Assembly (NCBI RefSeq): GCF_042665255.1
Contig: NZ_JBHTCD010000045.1
Strand: one strand, 5' to 3'
DNA: 34,471 nucleotides
DNA from: Insolitispirillum peregrinum
GTDB taxonomy: Bacteria > Pseudomonadota > Alphaproteobacteria > Rhodospirillales > Rhodospirillaceae
Part shown: positions 1-7,292 of the stretch, piece by piece
Position numbering within the stretch: the first letter of the stretch is position 1
How the letters are laid out: each line of letters begins with the position of its first letter
The notes under the pieces: model-generated
Database searches by the model: none
What the model was told of the DNA's origin: nothing
The model's input: the letters and a program-made list of their open reading frames with translations, nothing else
Translations under genes and position numbers: made by a program

Positions 1-623
1 CAGCGTCCCCGGCCATCCATGCTGATTTTCACGCCCGCGTCTTTCAGGACGCCTGTGAACTCCGCACCGGTGAACTGGCTGCCCTGACCGGTATTAAAGA
101 TGTCCGGTTTGCCGTATCTGGCAAGGGCTTCCTCCAGCGCTTCGACACAGAAATCGGCATGCATGGTACTGGACAACCGCCAGGACAGCACTTTACGGCT
201 ATGCCAGTCCATGATCGCCACCAGATACAGGAAGCCCCGCCGCATCGGAATATAGGTGATGTCAGCGCACCAGGCTTGATGCGGGCGGTCGATCACCAGG
301 TCCCTCAGCAGGTACGGATAAACCTTGTGCTCCGGGTGCGGAACCGCCGTCTTCGGCTTCTGGTAGATTGGCGACAGGCCCATTTTTGCCATCAACCCGG
401 AAACCCGCTTGCGGCCGACTTTATGGCCCTGTCGCCAGAGGTGTCGGACCATCTGTCGGGAGCCATAAAACGGGCATTCCATGAAGGCTTCGTCGATCAA
501 CCTCATCAGGGTCAGATTGAACAAACTCTCTGGTTCAGGCCGATAATAGACGCTGGAGCGATTGAGGGCCAGGAGTTCGCACTGGCGAACAATCGGCAGG
601 CGCGGGCGGCGCGGTTCGATCAT
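1..623 (-). CDS. IS3-family transposase OrfB (DDE integrase domain), partial, catalytic Asp lost
   Basis: Read on the minus strand from ATG at 623 the frame gives about 207 residues before the window ends; full IS3 OrfB proteins are usually 270-290 residues. It begins MIEPRRPRLPIVRQCELL and contains the HTH_21-like segment (SSVYYRPE, then YGSRQMVRHL) followed by the rve integrase core. The first catalytic Asp is visible in WCADITYIPM. The second, normally the D of NTDQGSQF, is read here as NTGQGSQF: codon GGT at 89-87 in place of GAT, a single change at position 88. The third residue (Glu) lies beyond the edge. The start overlaps the OrfA stop as ATGA, so coupling or frameshifting would be possible. 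With Asp replaced by Gly this protein should not catalyse transposition. Confidence 0.88.
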   Translation of the reverse strand, partial: MIEPRRPRLPIVRQCELLALNRSSVYYRPEPESLFNLTLMRLIDEAFMECPFYGSRQMVRHLWRQGHKVGRKRVSGLMAKMGLSPIYQKPKTAVPHPEHKVYPYLLRDLVIDRPHQAWCADITYIPMRRGFLYLVAIMDWHSRKVLSWRLSSTMHADFCVEALEEALARYGKPDIFNTGQGSQFTGAEFTGVLKDAGVKISMDGRGR

Positions 624-961
624 TTTCCGCCTCTGATCAAGCCCAGGCGAACAGAGGCATCCCTTAAAAAATCACGTTCCACCAGCAATTGGCCTACCAG
701 CAATTGGCCGATCTTCGCATGCAGGCGGTCAATTTTGGCCGGGTCTGCCGTAGTTGCCGCTTCCGCCCTGCCAGAAAATGTCGCCGACATCCCTTCGATG
801 GCCTGACGTTTCCATTGCGCGATCATCGTCTGATGGATCCCGTATTTGGCGGCCAACTCTGCCAACGTCTGCTCACCCTTGATCGCTTCAAGGGCAACCT
901 TCGACTTGAAATCTGCCGAATACCGTTTCCGTGTAACCTTACCCATTTTTCCGTCCTTCAT
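620..961 (-). CDS. IS3-family transposase OrfA (HTH protein)
   Basis: A 113-residue protein with the standard OrfA layout: a basic start (KVTRKRYSADFKSKVALEA), a helix-turn-helix (TLAELAAKYGIHQTMIAQWKRQ) and a leucine-rich heptad region (IDRLHAKIGQLL) ending in VERDFLRDA. OrfA binds the IS ends and can form a fusion transposase with OrfB. A 15-bp tandem duplication at 681-710 repeats GQLLV inside the leucine zipper, which would shift the heptad register. ATG at 961 is used here; ATG at 946 is an alternative. The stop (622-620) overlaps the OrfB start by four bases. Confidence 0.88.
   Translation of the reverse strand: MKDGKMGKVTRKRYSADFKSKVALEAIKGEQTLAELAAKYGIHQTMIAQWKRQAIEGMSATFSGRAEAATTADPAKIDRLHAKIGQLLVGQLLVERDFLRDASVRLGLIRGGK
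681..710. repeat. 15-bp tandem duplication inside orfA
   Basis: ACCAGCAATTGGCCT (681-695) is followed directly by ACCAGCAATTGGCCG (696-710), two copies differing only in the last base. It adds five in-frame residues (GQLLV twice) to the OrfA leucine zipper; relatives have one GQLxVERDFL motif. It looks like a replication-slippage product and is a second mark of decay in this IS copy. Confidence 0.85.
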
Positions 962-1010
962 CAGGTCCGGATTAGCTTATCACTCTGTCCGAGTTTCCGG
1001 AGCCAGCCCA

Positions 1011-1118
1011 GTTGAAGGTGGTCGGGTCCAGTCCGGCGGCTTTGGCCAGGCCGGAAACAGAATAACCATGGCGGCGGGCCAGGGCGTCAATCGCCAGCCA
1101 TAAGTCCGCATGGGTCAT
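1011..1118 (-). pseudogene. HTH / S24-peptidase family regulator, 5' fragment cut by the IS
   Basis: From ATG at 1118 the minus strand reads MTHADLWLAIDALARRHG, then YSVSGLAKAAGLDPTTFN, and then runs into IS sequence (WAGSGNSDRVIS, stop). I recognise this as the N-terminal HTH of the S24 (LexA/CI-like) regulators common in alphaproteobacteria, where DPTTFN is normally followed by KSKR and, further on, a self-cleaving peptidase domain. About 36 residues of the gene remain; the rest, if present, is on the far side of the IS outside the window. A purine-rich stretch (GGGGGAG) lies about 13 nt upstream of this ATG. The upstream in-frame ATG at 1184 lies inside the dyad and is an unlikely start. 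Confidence 0.8.
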
Positions 1119-1149
1119 GCATTGCCCGACTCTCCCCCAGTGCTGTCTC

Positions 1150-1188
1150 ACCTGTGATCCGCTGTTTCCCCCCATGCGGATCACAGGT
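1150..1188. promoter_or_regulatory. Perfect 13-bp inverted repeat with T-tract: operator or terminator
   Basis: ACCTGTGATCCGC (1150-1162) and GCGGATCACAGGT (1176-1188) are perfect reverse complements separated by 13 bases; a T-run (1190-1196) follows on the plus strand. As a plus-strand RNA it looks like an intrinsic terminator, yet both neighbouring genes are on the minus strand. It sits just upstream of the S24-type regulator start, so it could be that regulator's own operator. It also lies just past the stop of the 1201-1905 gene. Structure is certain, role is not. Confidence 0.6.
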
Positions 1189-1200
1189 GTTTTTTTACCA

Positions 1201-1905
1201 TCAGGCTGATGCGGCCAGACGACGGGTCAGCGCCTGCCCCATTTCATCGGCCTGACGAATGGCGTGGTTGGCCCGTTCGACCATCGACTGCAGCACTTCG
1301 ATATAGCGCTTCATGGTGTCGGAAACGGTGCGGAACTCGCTTTCGTGACGACCGGCGGCGGCGGCTTCGATGGCGATGTTGGTGGCAATGCCGTTCGACT
1401 GGTCGGCGACCTGCCGGATGCGACCGGCGTGGCCACCCAGCTTGCGGGCGTTGTCCATCATCTGCCCGAGCAGGGCGGTGGCGCTGGCCAGGGCTTCGGA
1501 TTCGCTGCGCTGCGACGAGTCATAGCCATCCGTGGCGGCGCTTTCGCGGATCTGGCGCAGGGCTTCGAGATCCTTGGTGGTGCGGTCGGACAGGTCGTTG
1601 GTGGCGATCTTCAGCGCGCTCATTTCCTGTTCCAGACGGTTCAGCTGAGAGACCAGCTGGCGGGTGTACTGGGTCAGGGCCCGCACTGCCACCCCGGCAG
1701 TCCCGGCGCGCCCGGCGGCCAGTTCGGCGTTCAGTGACAGGATGCGCATGTCTTCGGCCAGCTGGTTCAACCCCTGAAAGGCCTGAAACGCGCCCATGCA
1801 GTGGGTTGACAGGGCTTTGGCGCCTTCATCAAGGGACAGGGCCCGGGCGCGGGTGCTGCTCGCGCCGGGGCGGGTAGCAGGGGCAGAACTCGGCAAAGAG
1901 GACAT
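1201..1905 (-). CDS. Soluble methyl-accepting chemotaxis-like signalling protein
   Basis: A 234-residue, almost wholly helical protein with no signal peptide or membrane segment. Residues about 40-85 (FQGLNQLAEDMRILSLNAEL, AAGRAG) resemble the cytoplasmic hairpin tip of methyl-accepting receptors, where NxxALNAAVEAARAGxxG contacts CheA/CheW. A second similar stretch near residues 165-205 (ADQSNGIATNIAIEAAAAGR) looks like another degenerate tip. Full receptors have sensor, HAMP and longer signalling helices, all absent. It may be a cytoplasmic scaffold or a receptor fragment; the partner is unknown. GGAG about 10 nt upstream supports the ATG at 1905. No chemotaxis genes are adjacent. Confidence 0.65.
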   Translation of the reverse strand: MSSLPSSAPATRPGASSTRARALSLDEGAKALSTHCMGAFQAFQGLNQLAEDMRILSLNAELAAGRAGTAGVAVRALTQYTRQLVSQLNRLEQEMSALKIATNDLSDRTTKDLEALRQIRESAATDGYDSSQRSESEALASATALLGQMMDNARKLGGHAGRIRQVADQSNGIATNIAIEAAAAGRHESEFRTVSDTMKRYIEVLQSMVERANHAIRQADEMGQALTRRLAASA

Positions 1906-2248
1906 GACGCACGCTCCACGGTGAGATCAAAGGGTTAAACCAACAAGGTCAGACTGCGAACCGCGACCCCCGATCGCAATCCGCATCATCCCGGCCACTC
2001 TGGTCCCTTGGCAGGCAGAGGTCTGGCTGGCACGATCAGCGGGTTAGGATAGCGGTGGTGCTTCGACTGGCAAACCAAAAAAGTGCATCACCAGCCGCTT
2101 TTCCATACCCTCGTATGCGATGGTTCCCTGCGGACTATGCCAAAGGGAATGGCAGGATGTTTCAGAAAACAGATTGTCACTATTCATCAATAATCAAGAC
2201 CCGGCGGGGACAGGAAATTCCGCCCCCGCCAGCCCTGTGGCCGCTGGC
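1906..2248. other. Intergenic region between two minus-strand genes
   Basis: No convincing gene; the plus-strand frames here lack relatives I recognise and are poor in coding character. It should hold the promoter of the 1201-1905 gene and the end of the 2249-2584 transcript. A GC-rich dyad, GGCGGGG (2203-2209) with CCCCGCC (2224-2230), lies just after the stop of the upstream minus-strand gene, but without a clear T-run; it may be a weak terminator. Confidence 0.4.
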
Positions 2249-2584
2249 TCAGTCGTCCAGATGGGCCTTGGTATCCTCGATCACCGACAGCACGAACCGG
2301 CCAAAGGAATCAAGGCGGGCCTTCAGCGGCCATTCCGGGGCCTGGCGCAGGGCGTTGCCCATCGCCAGGATCAGCGCCGCCATCACCGCATCCTGAATTT
2401 CCGGGTCGATGTCGGCCATCACGTCATCCAGCCCGGCGATCAGGTCCATCACCCGCTCGGCATCGGCCGGGGAACGGACAGGCACGGCCACCACTTCTTC
2501 GCCATCGTCGGTCTCAACGGTCAGGGCAACGGCAGCCACATCGGCATCATCGTCGGGGGTCACGGGAGTGTCGTCAGTGTTCAT
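2249..2584 (-). CDS. Small acidic hypothetical protein
   Basis: I do not recognise a family. Starting at ATG 2584 the protein has about 111 residues: an acidic N terminus (MNTDDTPVTPDDDADVAAVA), a short strand-like VETDDGEEVVAVPVRS, then helical segments (DAERVMDLIAGLDDVMADID; IQDAVMAALILAMGNALRQA; FGRFVLSVIEDTKAHLDD). There is no signal peptide. An in-frame ATG at 2614 would add 10 residues; neither start has a good ribosome site, and 2584 is chosen because the acidic start looks natural. It is divergent from the BKACE gene. Codon positions are GC-rich as in the neighbours, which supports it being real. Confidence 0.55.
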   Translation of the reverse strand: MNTDDTPVTPDDDADVAAVALTVETDDGEEVVAVPVRSPADAERVMDLIAGLDDVMADIDPEIQDAVMAALILAMGNALRQAPEWPLKARLDSFGRFVLSVIEDTKAHLDD

Positions 2585-2853
2585 CAGAGGAATCGTCCAG
2601 TAAGAAGGCCGCATGCCGGCGGCAGGAAGGCCAGTAAATCACTGCTGTCGTGCCGGGTCCATCGCCATCTGACAGAGGGGGCATGACGCTTTTGTGCCTG
2701 TTGGGCTCTGGCGGAACAACAATTGTTTCGCAAGTGCGAAAAGAATGGGGAGAACGGCATTCCCCTCTGGGATTGTTCCCGTGTGTTGAGTAGGATAACA
2801 GGCAAGAAACGGTAGCCATCACCGGCCATTACCCAACGGGAGGGTTCGCCACC
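2585..2853. other. Divergent intergenic region
   Basis: About 270 bases separate the starts of a minus-strand hypothetical gene and a plus-strand BKACE gene, so promoters for both should lie here. I cannot place -35/-10 boxes with confidence. A Shine-Dalgarno-like GGGAGGG (about 2839-2845) precedes the BKACE ATG. Confidence 0.4.
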
Positions 2854-3723
2854 ATGAGTCGCCCAGTGATCATCAGCTGCGCCATCACCGGTAGCCGGAC
2901 CCGCAAGTCCGATCACCCGGGGATTCCGATCAGCCCGAGCGAGCAGATTGAAAGCATCCATGCCGCCTACGAGGCCGGAGCCAGCATGGTTCACCTGCAC
3001 GCCCGTGACGACGACGGACGGCTGTGCAACAGCCCCGAACGTCTGGCGCCGGTGATCGAGGGAGTGCGCGCGCTGTGCCCGGAAGTCATCATCCAGATTT
3101 CGACCATGGGTCACCACCCGGACCCGAAGGTGCGCGGGGCGGCGCTGGCCCTGAAACCGGACATGGCGAGCCTGATTCCCGGCTCGGTGAACTATTTCGA
3201 CGCCATCCTCGACAACAGCCCGGCGATGATCGAGGGGCTGGCCGGACTGATGGAACAGTACGGTGTCAAGCCGGAGTTCGCCGTTTTCGATCTGGCGATG
3301 CTGTACAATGCCAAGGGGCTGGTTCATTCCGGGTTGGCACGGGAACCGCTGCACATGCAGTTGCTGTTCGGCATTCCCGGTGCCCTGCCCGCCCTGCGGC
3401 ACCTGCTCGATACGATGGTGGCCGAGTTGCACGACCTGTGCCCGGAAGCCACCTGGACCGCGACCGGTGTCGGGCGGCATCAGGAAACGGTGATGGACTG
3501 GGCGCTGTATCGCGGTGGTCACCTGCGCACCGGTTTGGGCAACACCGTCCGCCTGTCGCCGAACATGCTGGCCGAGGATAACGCCGATCTGGTGCGGCGG
3601 GCTGCCGGCCATTGTGTGTCGGTTGGGGCTTTTGTTGCCAGCCCGGCCCAGGCGCGTGACATTCTGGGGTTGCCTGCCGTCCCGCCGCCGCCGTCGGTTC
3701 GCGTCAAGCCCAGGATCGGCTGA
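2854..3723 (+). CDS. BKACE (DUF849) family beta-keto acid cleavage enzyme
   Basis: 289 residues, the usual length for this family of zinc-dependent TIM-barrel enzymes that cleave a beta-keto acid with acetyl-CoA (type member Kce, 3-keto-5-aminohexanoate cleavage enzyme of lysine fermentation). The start MSRPVIISCAITGSRTRKSD is typical. The zinc motif VHLHARD (His47, His49) is present, as are ISTMG near residue 82 and TGVGRHQ near 210, where substrate and CoA are held. Substrate specificity varies widely and cannot be read from sequence; no pathway neighbours help, since the next genes are apaG and folE. A good ribosome site (GGGAGGG) precedes the ATG. Confidence 0.88.
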   Translation: MSRPVIISCAITGSRTRKSDHPGIPISPSEQIESIHAAYEAGASMVHLHARDDDGRLCNSPERLAPVIEGVRALCPEVIIQISTMGHHPDPKVRGAALALKPDMASLIPGSVNYFDAILDNSPAMIEGLAGLMEQYGVKPEFAVFDLAMLYNAKGLVHSGLAREPLHMQLLFGIPGALPALRHLLDTMVAELHDLCPEATWTATGVGRHQETVMDWALYRGGHLRTGLGNTVRLSPNMLAEDNADLVRRAAGHCVSVGAFVASPAQARDILGLPAVPPPPSVRVKPRIG

Positions 3724-3870
3724 CTGGATCAGGCCGTTTCCGGCCCTGTCACCCGCTGTCCATGCCGTTTGCGCATGGCTCGGCGTGAAAACTTCCTTTG
3801 GCTTCTGTCATCGGCGCCCGTAAACTGGAACCATCCCAATGCATGGGACAGGATACCGATAACGGGGGCC

Positions 3871-4281
3871 ATGATGGGGCACTATGGGGCATACGAGAAA
3901 GTGACGCGCGGCATTCGCATCACCGTTCGTCCCGTCTATCTCGAAGAACAGTCCGAACCGGCGTCACACCACTATGTCTGGGCCTATCAGGTGCGGATTG
4001 AGAACAAGGGTGATGAAACCGTTCAGCTGATTAACCGCTACTGGAAAATCACCGATGCCAACGGTGCCTTGCAGGAGGTGCGCGGTCCGGGAGTGGTGGG
4101 CGAACAGCCGGTGCTGGAGCCGGGGGATTCCTATGAATATACCTCGGGGACACCGCTGCAGACGCCATCGGGCCTGATGCATGGCTGGTACGAGATGGAA
4201 AGCGATGCCGGTGAACGTTTTCAGGCCGAAGTCCCGATGTTTTCCCTCGACAGTCCCTATGAACGGCGGGCGGTGAATTAA
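3871..4281 (+). CDS. apaG: ApaG family protein
   Basis: About 136 residues, the normal ApaG length (125-135). The single domain is a fibronectin-III-like beta sandwich, with the family hallmarks VRPVYLEEQS, YVWAYQVRIENKG, LINRYWKITDANG, EVRGPGVVGEQPVL and PSGLMHGWYEME visible in order. ApaG is widespread in proteobacteria, linked genetically to ApaH and cobalt/magnesium phenotypes, and its biochemical role is unclear. The frame is open further upstream (TTG at 3769), but homology begins at the MMGHYGAYEKVTRGI segment and AACGGGGG lies just upstream, so ATG 3871 (or 3874) is preferred. Confidence 0.92.
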   Translation: MMGHYGAYEKVTRGIRITVRPVYLEEQSEPASHHYVWAYQVRIENKGDETVQLINRYWKITDANGALQEVRGPGVVGEQPVLEPGDSYEYTSGTPLQTPSGLMHGWYEMESDAGERFQAEVPMFSLDSPYERRAVN

Positions 4282-4488
4282 CGCTGTCGTTGCGACAGGA
4301 AAACGCCCGTACCCGACAAGGGGGCCATTTTCCCTCTTTTTTCTTGTTGACTGTCGCCCTAGGTAATACAGCAGCCCCGTTGTCAGCCAAAGAGGGATAT
4401 TCCATTGGTCTGGCAACGGTCTGAAGTTGATAATAAACGTCGGCTACTACAGCCCAAGGGTCTGGCTGACGCTGACAGGAGATTTGAT
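4282..4488 (+). terminator. Intergenic region with hairpin and T-tract after apaG
   Basis: Right after the apaG stop lies a perfect 6-bp hairpin, CTGTCG-TTG-CGACAG (4284-4298), without an adjacent T-run. Further on, AGGG/CCCT (4319-4322, 4332-4335) precedes a T-rich tract (4337-4342), a weak terminator candidate. The rest should hold the folE promoter, which I cannot place. AGGAG at 4478-4482 is the folE ribosome site. Confidence 0.3.
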
Positions 4489-5100
4489 GTGACCGTTTCC
4501 TCTTCCTCTCCCCGCCCGACCGATACCCCCGCCCCGACCCGTGAAGACGCCGAAACGGCCGTGCGGACGCTGCTGCGCTGGGCTGGGGATGATCCGACCC
4601 GTGAAGGTCTGGTGGATACCCCGGCCCGGGTGGCGCGCGCCTTTGAGGAATGGTTTGCCGGTTATGGCTCGGACCCGGCCGAAGTGCTGCGCCGGACCTT
4701 TGAAGAGGTCGAAGGCTATGACGAAATGGTGGTGTTGAAAGACATCCCGTTTGAAAGCCACTGCGAGCACCATCTGGCCCCGATCATCGGCTATGCCCAT
4801 GTGGCCTACATTCCCCGGCGGCGGGTGGTGGGGATCTCCAAGCTGGCGCGGGTGGTGGAAATCTATGCCAAGCGCTTGCAGATTCAGGAAAAGATGACCG
4901 CTCAGGTCGCCAACACCATTCAGGAGGTTCTGGACCCGCTGGGGGTGGCGGTGGTGATTTCCGGCCAGCATCAGTGCATGACCACCCGTGGCGTACACAA
5001 GCATGGCGTTTCGATGGTCACCAGCCGGATGCTGGGGGCGTTCCGCGATGACCCCTCGACCCGCCGGGAGTTCCTGGCGATGATCGGCAATCCAAAATAA
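4489..5100 (+). CDS. folE: GTP cyclohydrolase I
   Basis: 203 residues from the GTG at 4489. FolE converts GTP to 7,8-dihydroneopterin triphosphate, the first step of tetrahydrofolate and pterin synthesis (and queuosine precursors), as a cytoplasmic decamer. The zinc ligands Cys92 and His95 (ESHCEHHLAP) and Cys163 (GQHQCMTTRGV) are present, as are GISKLARVVEIYAKRLQIQE and the closing SRMLGAFRDDPSTRREF. The start is chosen because AGGAG lies 7-11 nt upstream; an open upstream extension to 4405 is non-homologous. Its stop overlaps the ATG of the next gene by one base (TAATG), so folE heads or feeds the switch/Mla operon. Confidence 0.96.
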   Translation: MTVSSSSPRPTDTPAPTREDAETAVRTLLRWAGDDPTREGLVDTPARVARAFEEWFAGYGSDPAEVLRRTFEEVEGYDEMVVLKDIPFESHCEHHLAPIIGYAHVAYIPRRRVVGISKLARVVEIYAKRLQIQEKMTAQVANTIQEVLDPLGVAVVISGQHQCMTTRGVHKHGVSMVTSRMLGAFRDDPSTRREFLAMIGNPK

Positions 5101-6941
5101 TGTCCCCCCGCCCGGCTTCCCGTGCTGTGCCGGATGACCGTGACCAGGACCTGGATCATCTCGGCCTGATTGCTGAAATGATGCAGGAGTTCACCGGCAG
5201 CGGGAACTTTGAACGGATGGTGCATCGGGGGCTGGCACGGGTCAGCCGTCATCTGGGAGCCGAGGGCTCGTCGCTGTTCCTGACCGAGCCCCGGCGCGGG
5301 ATCACCGCGCCGGACCCCACGCCGGATATCGTCTGTTATGCCTGCCATGGGCCGGTGGATCACAGCGGCCTGCGGCTGGCGTGGGGAACCGGCCTGATTG
5401 GCCGCTGCATCGCCCGCCACCAGAGCCAGGCCGTTGACTATGTCCATGGTGACCCGCCCCCCACCGATGAACAGATCTGTCTGTTGCTGGGCGGCGATCC
5501 GGGGTTGACCCTGCGCTCGCTGCTGATTGCGCCGCTGACGCTCAATGGCGAGGCGCTGGGGGCGGTGGCGCTGGTCAACAAGGGTGATGGCGAGCCGTTC
5601 AGCGATGCCGATGAGCGCCTGCTGATTGCCCTGTCATCGGCGGCGGCGCTGGGGATCATCAATATCCGTCTGGCCCGGCAACTGGCAGAGCAGGAGCGTC
5701 TGCGCCACGAGCTGGAGCTGGCCGCCGACATTCAGCGCGGCCTGTTGCCTGCCGCCCGCGATGATACATTCCCCCTGCACGGGCTGAATGTGCCGCTGTC
5801 GCAGGTGTCCGGCGATTTTTATGATGTGGTGGTGCTGCCCGATGGCCGTCTGTGGGGGACGGTGGCCGATGTGTCCGGCAAGGGGTTGAATGCCGCCTTG
5901 TTGATGGCAAAAACCTCATCGCTGTTTCGCTGTCTGGCCAAGGACAGCCCGACGCCGACCCCGGCGGCCCTGCTGGCGCGCATTTCGGAAGAGCTGTGCG
6001 AAACCGCCTCGCACGGGATGTTCGTCACCATGGCCTGTCTGCTGTACGATCCCCGCGACCAGTCGGTGGTGATCGCCAATGCCGGTCATGAACCACCACT
6101 GATCCATGATCCGGTGGGCAACAGCTTTACCCCGCTGACCGTCGGCGGGCCGCCACTGGGCATTTTGCCCGGCCTGTTTGATCCCCACGATGCGCAACAA
6201 CCGGTTCAGCAACGGTTGACCCTCCCCCCTGGGGCCAGCCTGATCCTGCTGACCGATGGCCTGACCGAGGCGGCCAACAGCCGGGGGGCAATGCTGGGGG
6301 GTGATGGCCTGCGCCCGTTGCTGTCGGCAACCGCCCCCTTGCGCGGACAGGATCGCCTGCATGCCCTGTTCGACCTGATCGGGGAAGCCGGATGGAACCG
6401 GCGCGATGACATGACGGTCCTGACCCTGACGCCTTCGCCTGCGCCCTGCTGGCGGCTTGACCTGCCTGCGGTTCCGGCCAGCCTGACCATCCTGCGCCGC
6501 TTTATCCACGCCTGCGCCAGTGTGTTGCAGGCGCCGGCAGACTGGGCCGACGATCTGGTGCTGGCAGTGGACGAGGCAGCGCAGAACATCATCCGTCACG
6601 GCTATGGCGGTGGTGACGTTCAGCGGCCAGTGTGGGTCGAGGTTCTGCCGCAGGCGGCAACGACTGACGCCGCCGGAGCGGTGGTGGTGCGCCTGCACGA
6701 TGATGCCCCGACCGTTTCGCCCGCCATCCTGACCCCGCGGGAGCAGGCTCCCTTGCGACCGGGGGGACTGGGATTGCATTTCATCACCGCCCTGACCGAT
6801 GCCTGGGAGCTTGAACCGCCTCCCGTGCCACACGATGACCGGCCTCGGGCTGGCATTCCGCACGGAAACTGTTTACGCTTGGTCAAGCAGCGCCCTGCCG
6901 CCTCGATGCGCGTGGCGGTGCAGGAGACGAAGAAGGACTGA
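5100..6941 (+). CDS. GAF - SpoIIE/RsbU phosphatase - HATPase partner-switch protein
   Basis: 613 residues with three domains. A GAF sensor (about 35-195) leads through a coil (190-215) to a PP2C/SpoIIE phosphatase (220-445) with its metal motifs: GDFYD (238-242), ADVSGKG (256-262), NAGHEPP (327-333), TDGLTEA (385-391) and RRDDMTV (434-440). The C terminus (460-597) is an RsbW-like HATPase with an N-box (DEAAQNIIRHG, 491-501) and GGLGLHF (555-561). Such proteins control the phosphorylation state of STAS partners: the kinase domain phosphorylates a STAS serine and the phosphatase reverses it, in response to a GAF signal. No signal peptide or membrane segment. The STAS gene follows three bases later and the operon continues into Mla genes, which is unusual. 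Confidence 0.9.
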   Translation: MSPRPASRAVPDDRDQDLDHLGLIAEMMQEFTGSGNFERMVHRGLARVSRHLGAEGSSLFLTEPRRGITAPDPTPDIVCYACHGPVDHSGLRLAWGTGLIGRCIARHQSQAVDYVHGDPPPTDEQICLLLGGDPGLTLRSLLIAPLTLNGEALGAVALVNKGDGEPFSDADERLLIALSSAAALGIINIRLARQLAEQERLRHELELAADIQRGLLPAARDDTFPLHGLNVPLSQVSGDFYDVVVLPDGRLWGTVADVSGKGLNAALLMAKTSSLFRCLAKDSPTPTPAALLARISEELCETASHGMFVTMACLLYDPRDQSVVIANAGHEPPLIHDPVGNSFTPLTVGGPPLGILPGLFDPHDAQQPVQQRLTLPPGASLILLTDGLTEAANSRGAMLGGDGLRPLLSATAPLRGQDRLHALFDLIGEAGWNRRDDMTVLTLTPSPAPCWRLDLPAVPASLTILRRFIHACASVLQAPADWADDLVLAVDEAAQNIIRHGYGGGDVQRPVWVEVLPQAATTDAAGAVVVRLHDDAPTVSPAILTPREQAPLRPGGLGLHFITALTDAWELEPPPVPHDDRPRAGIPHGNCLRLVKQRPAASMRVAVQETKKD

Positions 6942-6944
6942 ACC

Positions 6945-7292
6945 ATGGCAAGCGTTGAAATCCGGCATGACAGCGGTGTGGCCATCGTGGCCCTTGCCGG
7001 AGAAATTGACTTGCAGACCTCGCCGTCGGTGCGGGCCGCCATCCTTGAAACGCTGGCCCTGAAACAGCCGATGGTGATTGACCTGACCGCCGTGCGCTAT
7101 ATCGACTCCTCTGGCGTTGCCAGTCTGGTCGAAGGCTTCCAGACCGCCCGCCGTCAGGGCAGCGCCTTCATTCTGGCCGGGGTATCGGCCAGCGCGATGC
7201 GGGTGTTCCAGCTTGCCCGGCTGGATCGGGTGTTTGCGCTGGCCGAAACGGTTCCTCAGGCGCTGACGCAGGCCAGACGGGGCGCGGCATGA
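6945..7292 (+). CDS. STAS-domain protein (anti-sigma antagonist / MlaB-like)
   Basis: 115 residues forming a single STAS domain: strand VAIVALAGEIDLQTSPSVRA, strand PMVIDLTAVRYIDSSGVASL and helix LVEGFQTARRQG. The loop D54-S55-S56-G57 matches the phosphorylated loop of SpoIIAA/RsbV, where the second serine is the target, so the protein could be switched by the preceding kinase/phosphatase. Its stop overlaps the mlaE start (ATGA), the position normally taken by MlaB, the STAS subunit that binds and activates MlaF. It may therefore serve a sigma-switch, the transporter, or both. The ATG at 6945 follows GGAGACGAAGAAGG within the upstream gene's 3' end. Confidence 0.9.
   Translation: MASVEIRHDSGVAIVALAGEIDLQTSPSVRAAILETLALKQPMVIDLTAVRYIDSSGVASLVEGFQTARRQGSAFILAGVSASAMRVFQLARLDRVFALAETVPQALTQARRGAA

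Larger units (their letters stand above)
1..1010 (-). mobile_element. IS3-family insertion sequence, partial and degenerate
   Basis: Two overlapping minus-strand frames encode an IS3-type OrfA and OrfB, and the element runs off the left edge of the window. The outer end is placed near 1010 because the minus-strand reading of an HTH regulator changes there abruptly, after residues TTFN, into a sequence starting TGGGCTGGCTCCGG, with the TG start typical of IS ends. The other end and any target duplication lie outside the window. The copy looks inactive: OrfB lacks its second catalytic aspartate and OrfA carries a 15-bp tandem duplication. The exact boundary is inferred from the broken reading frame and is uncertain by a few bases. 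Confidence 0.85.

Noticed and set aside
159..806. Plus-strand open frame opposite the IS3 transposase
   Set aside because: The minus strand gives IS3 OrfB and OrfA with DDE and HTH motifs; the plus frame is a shadow.
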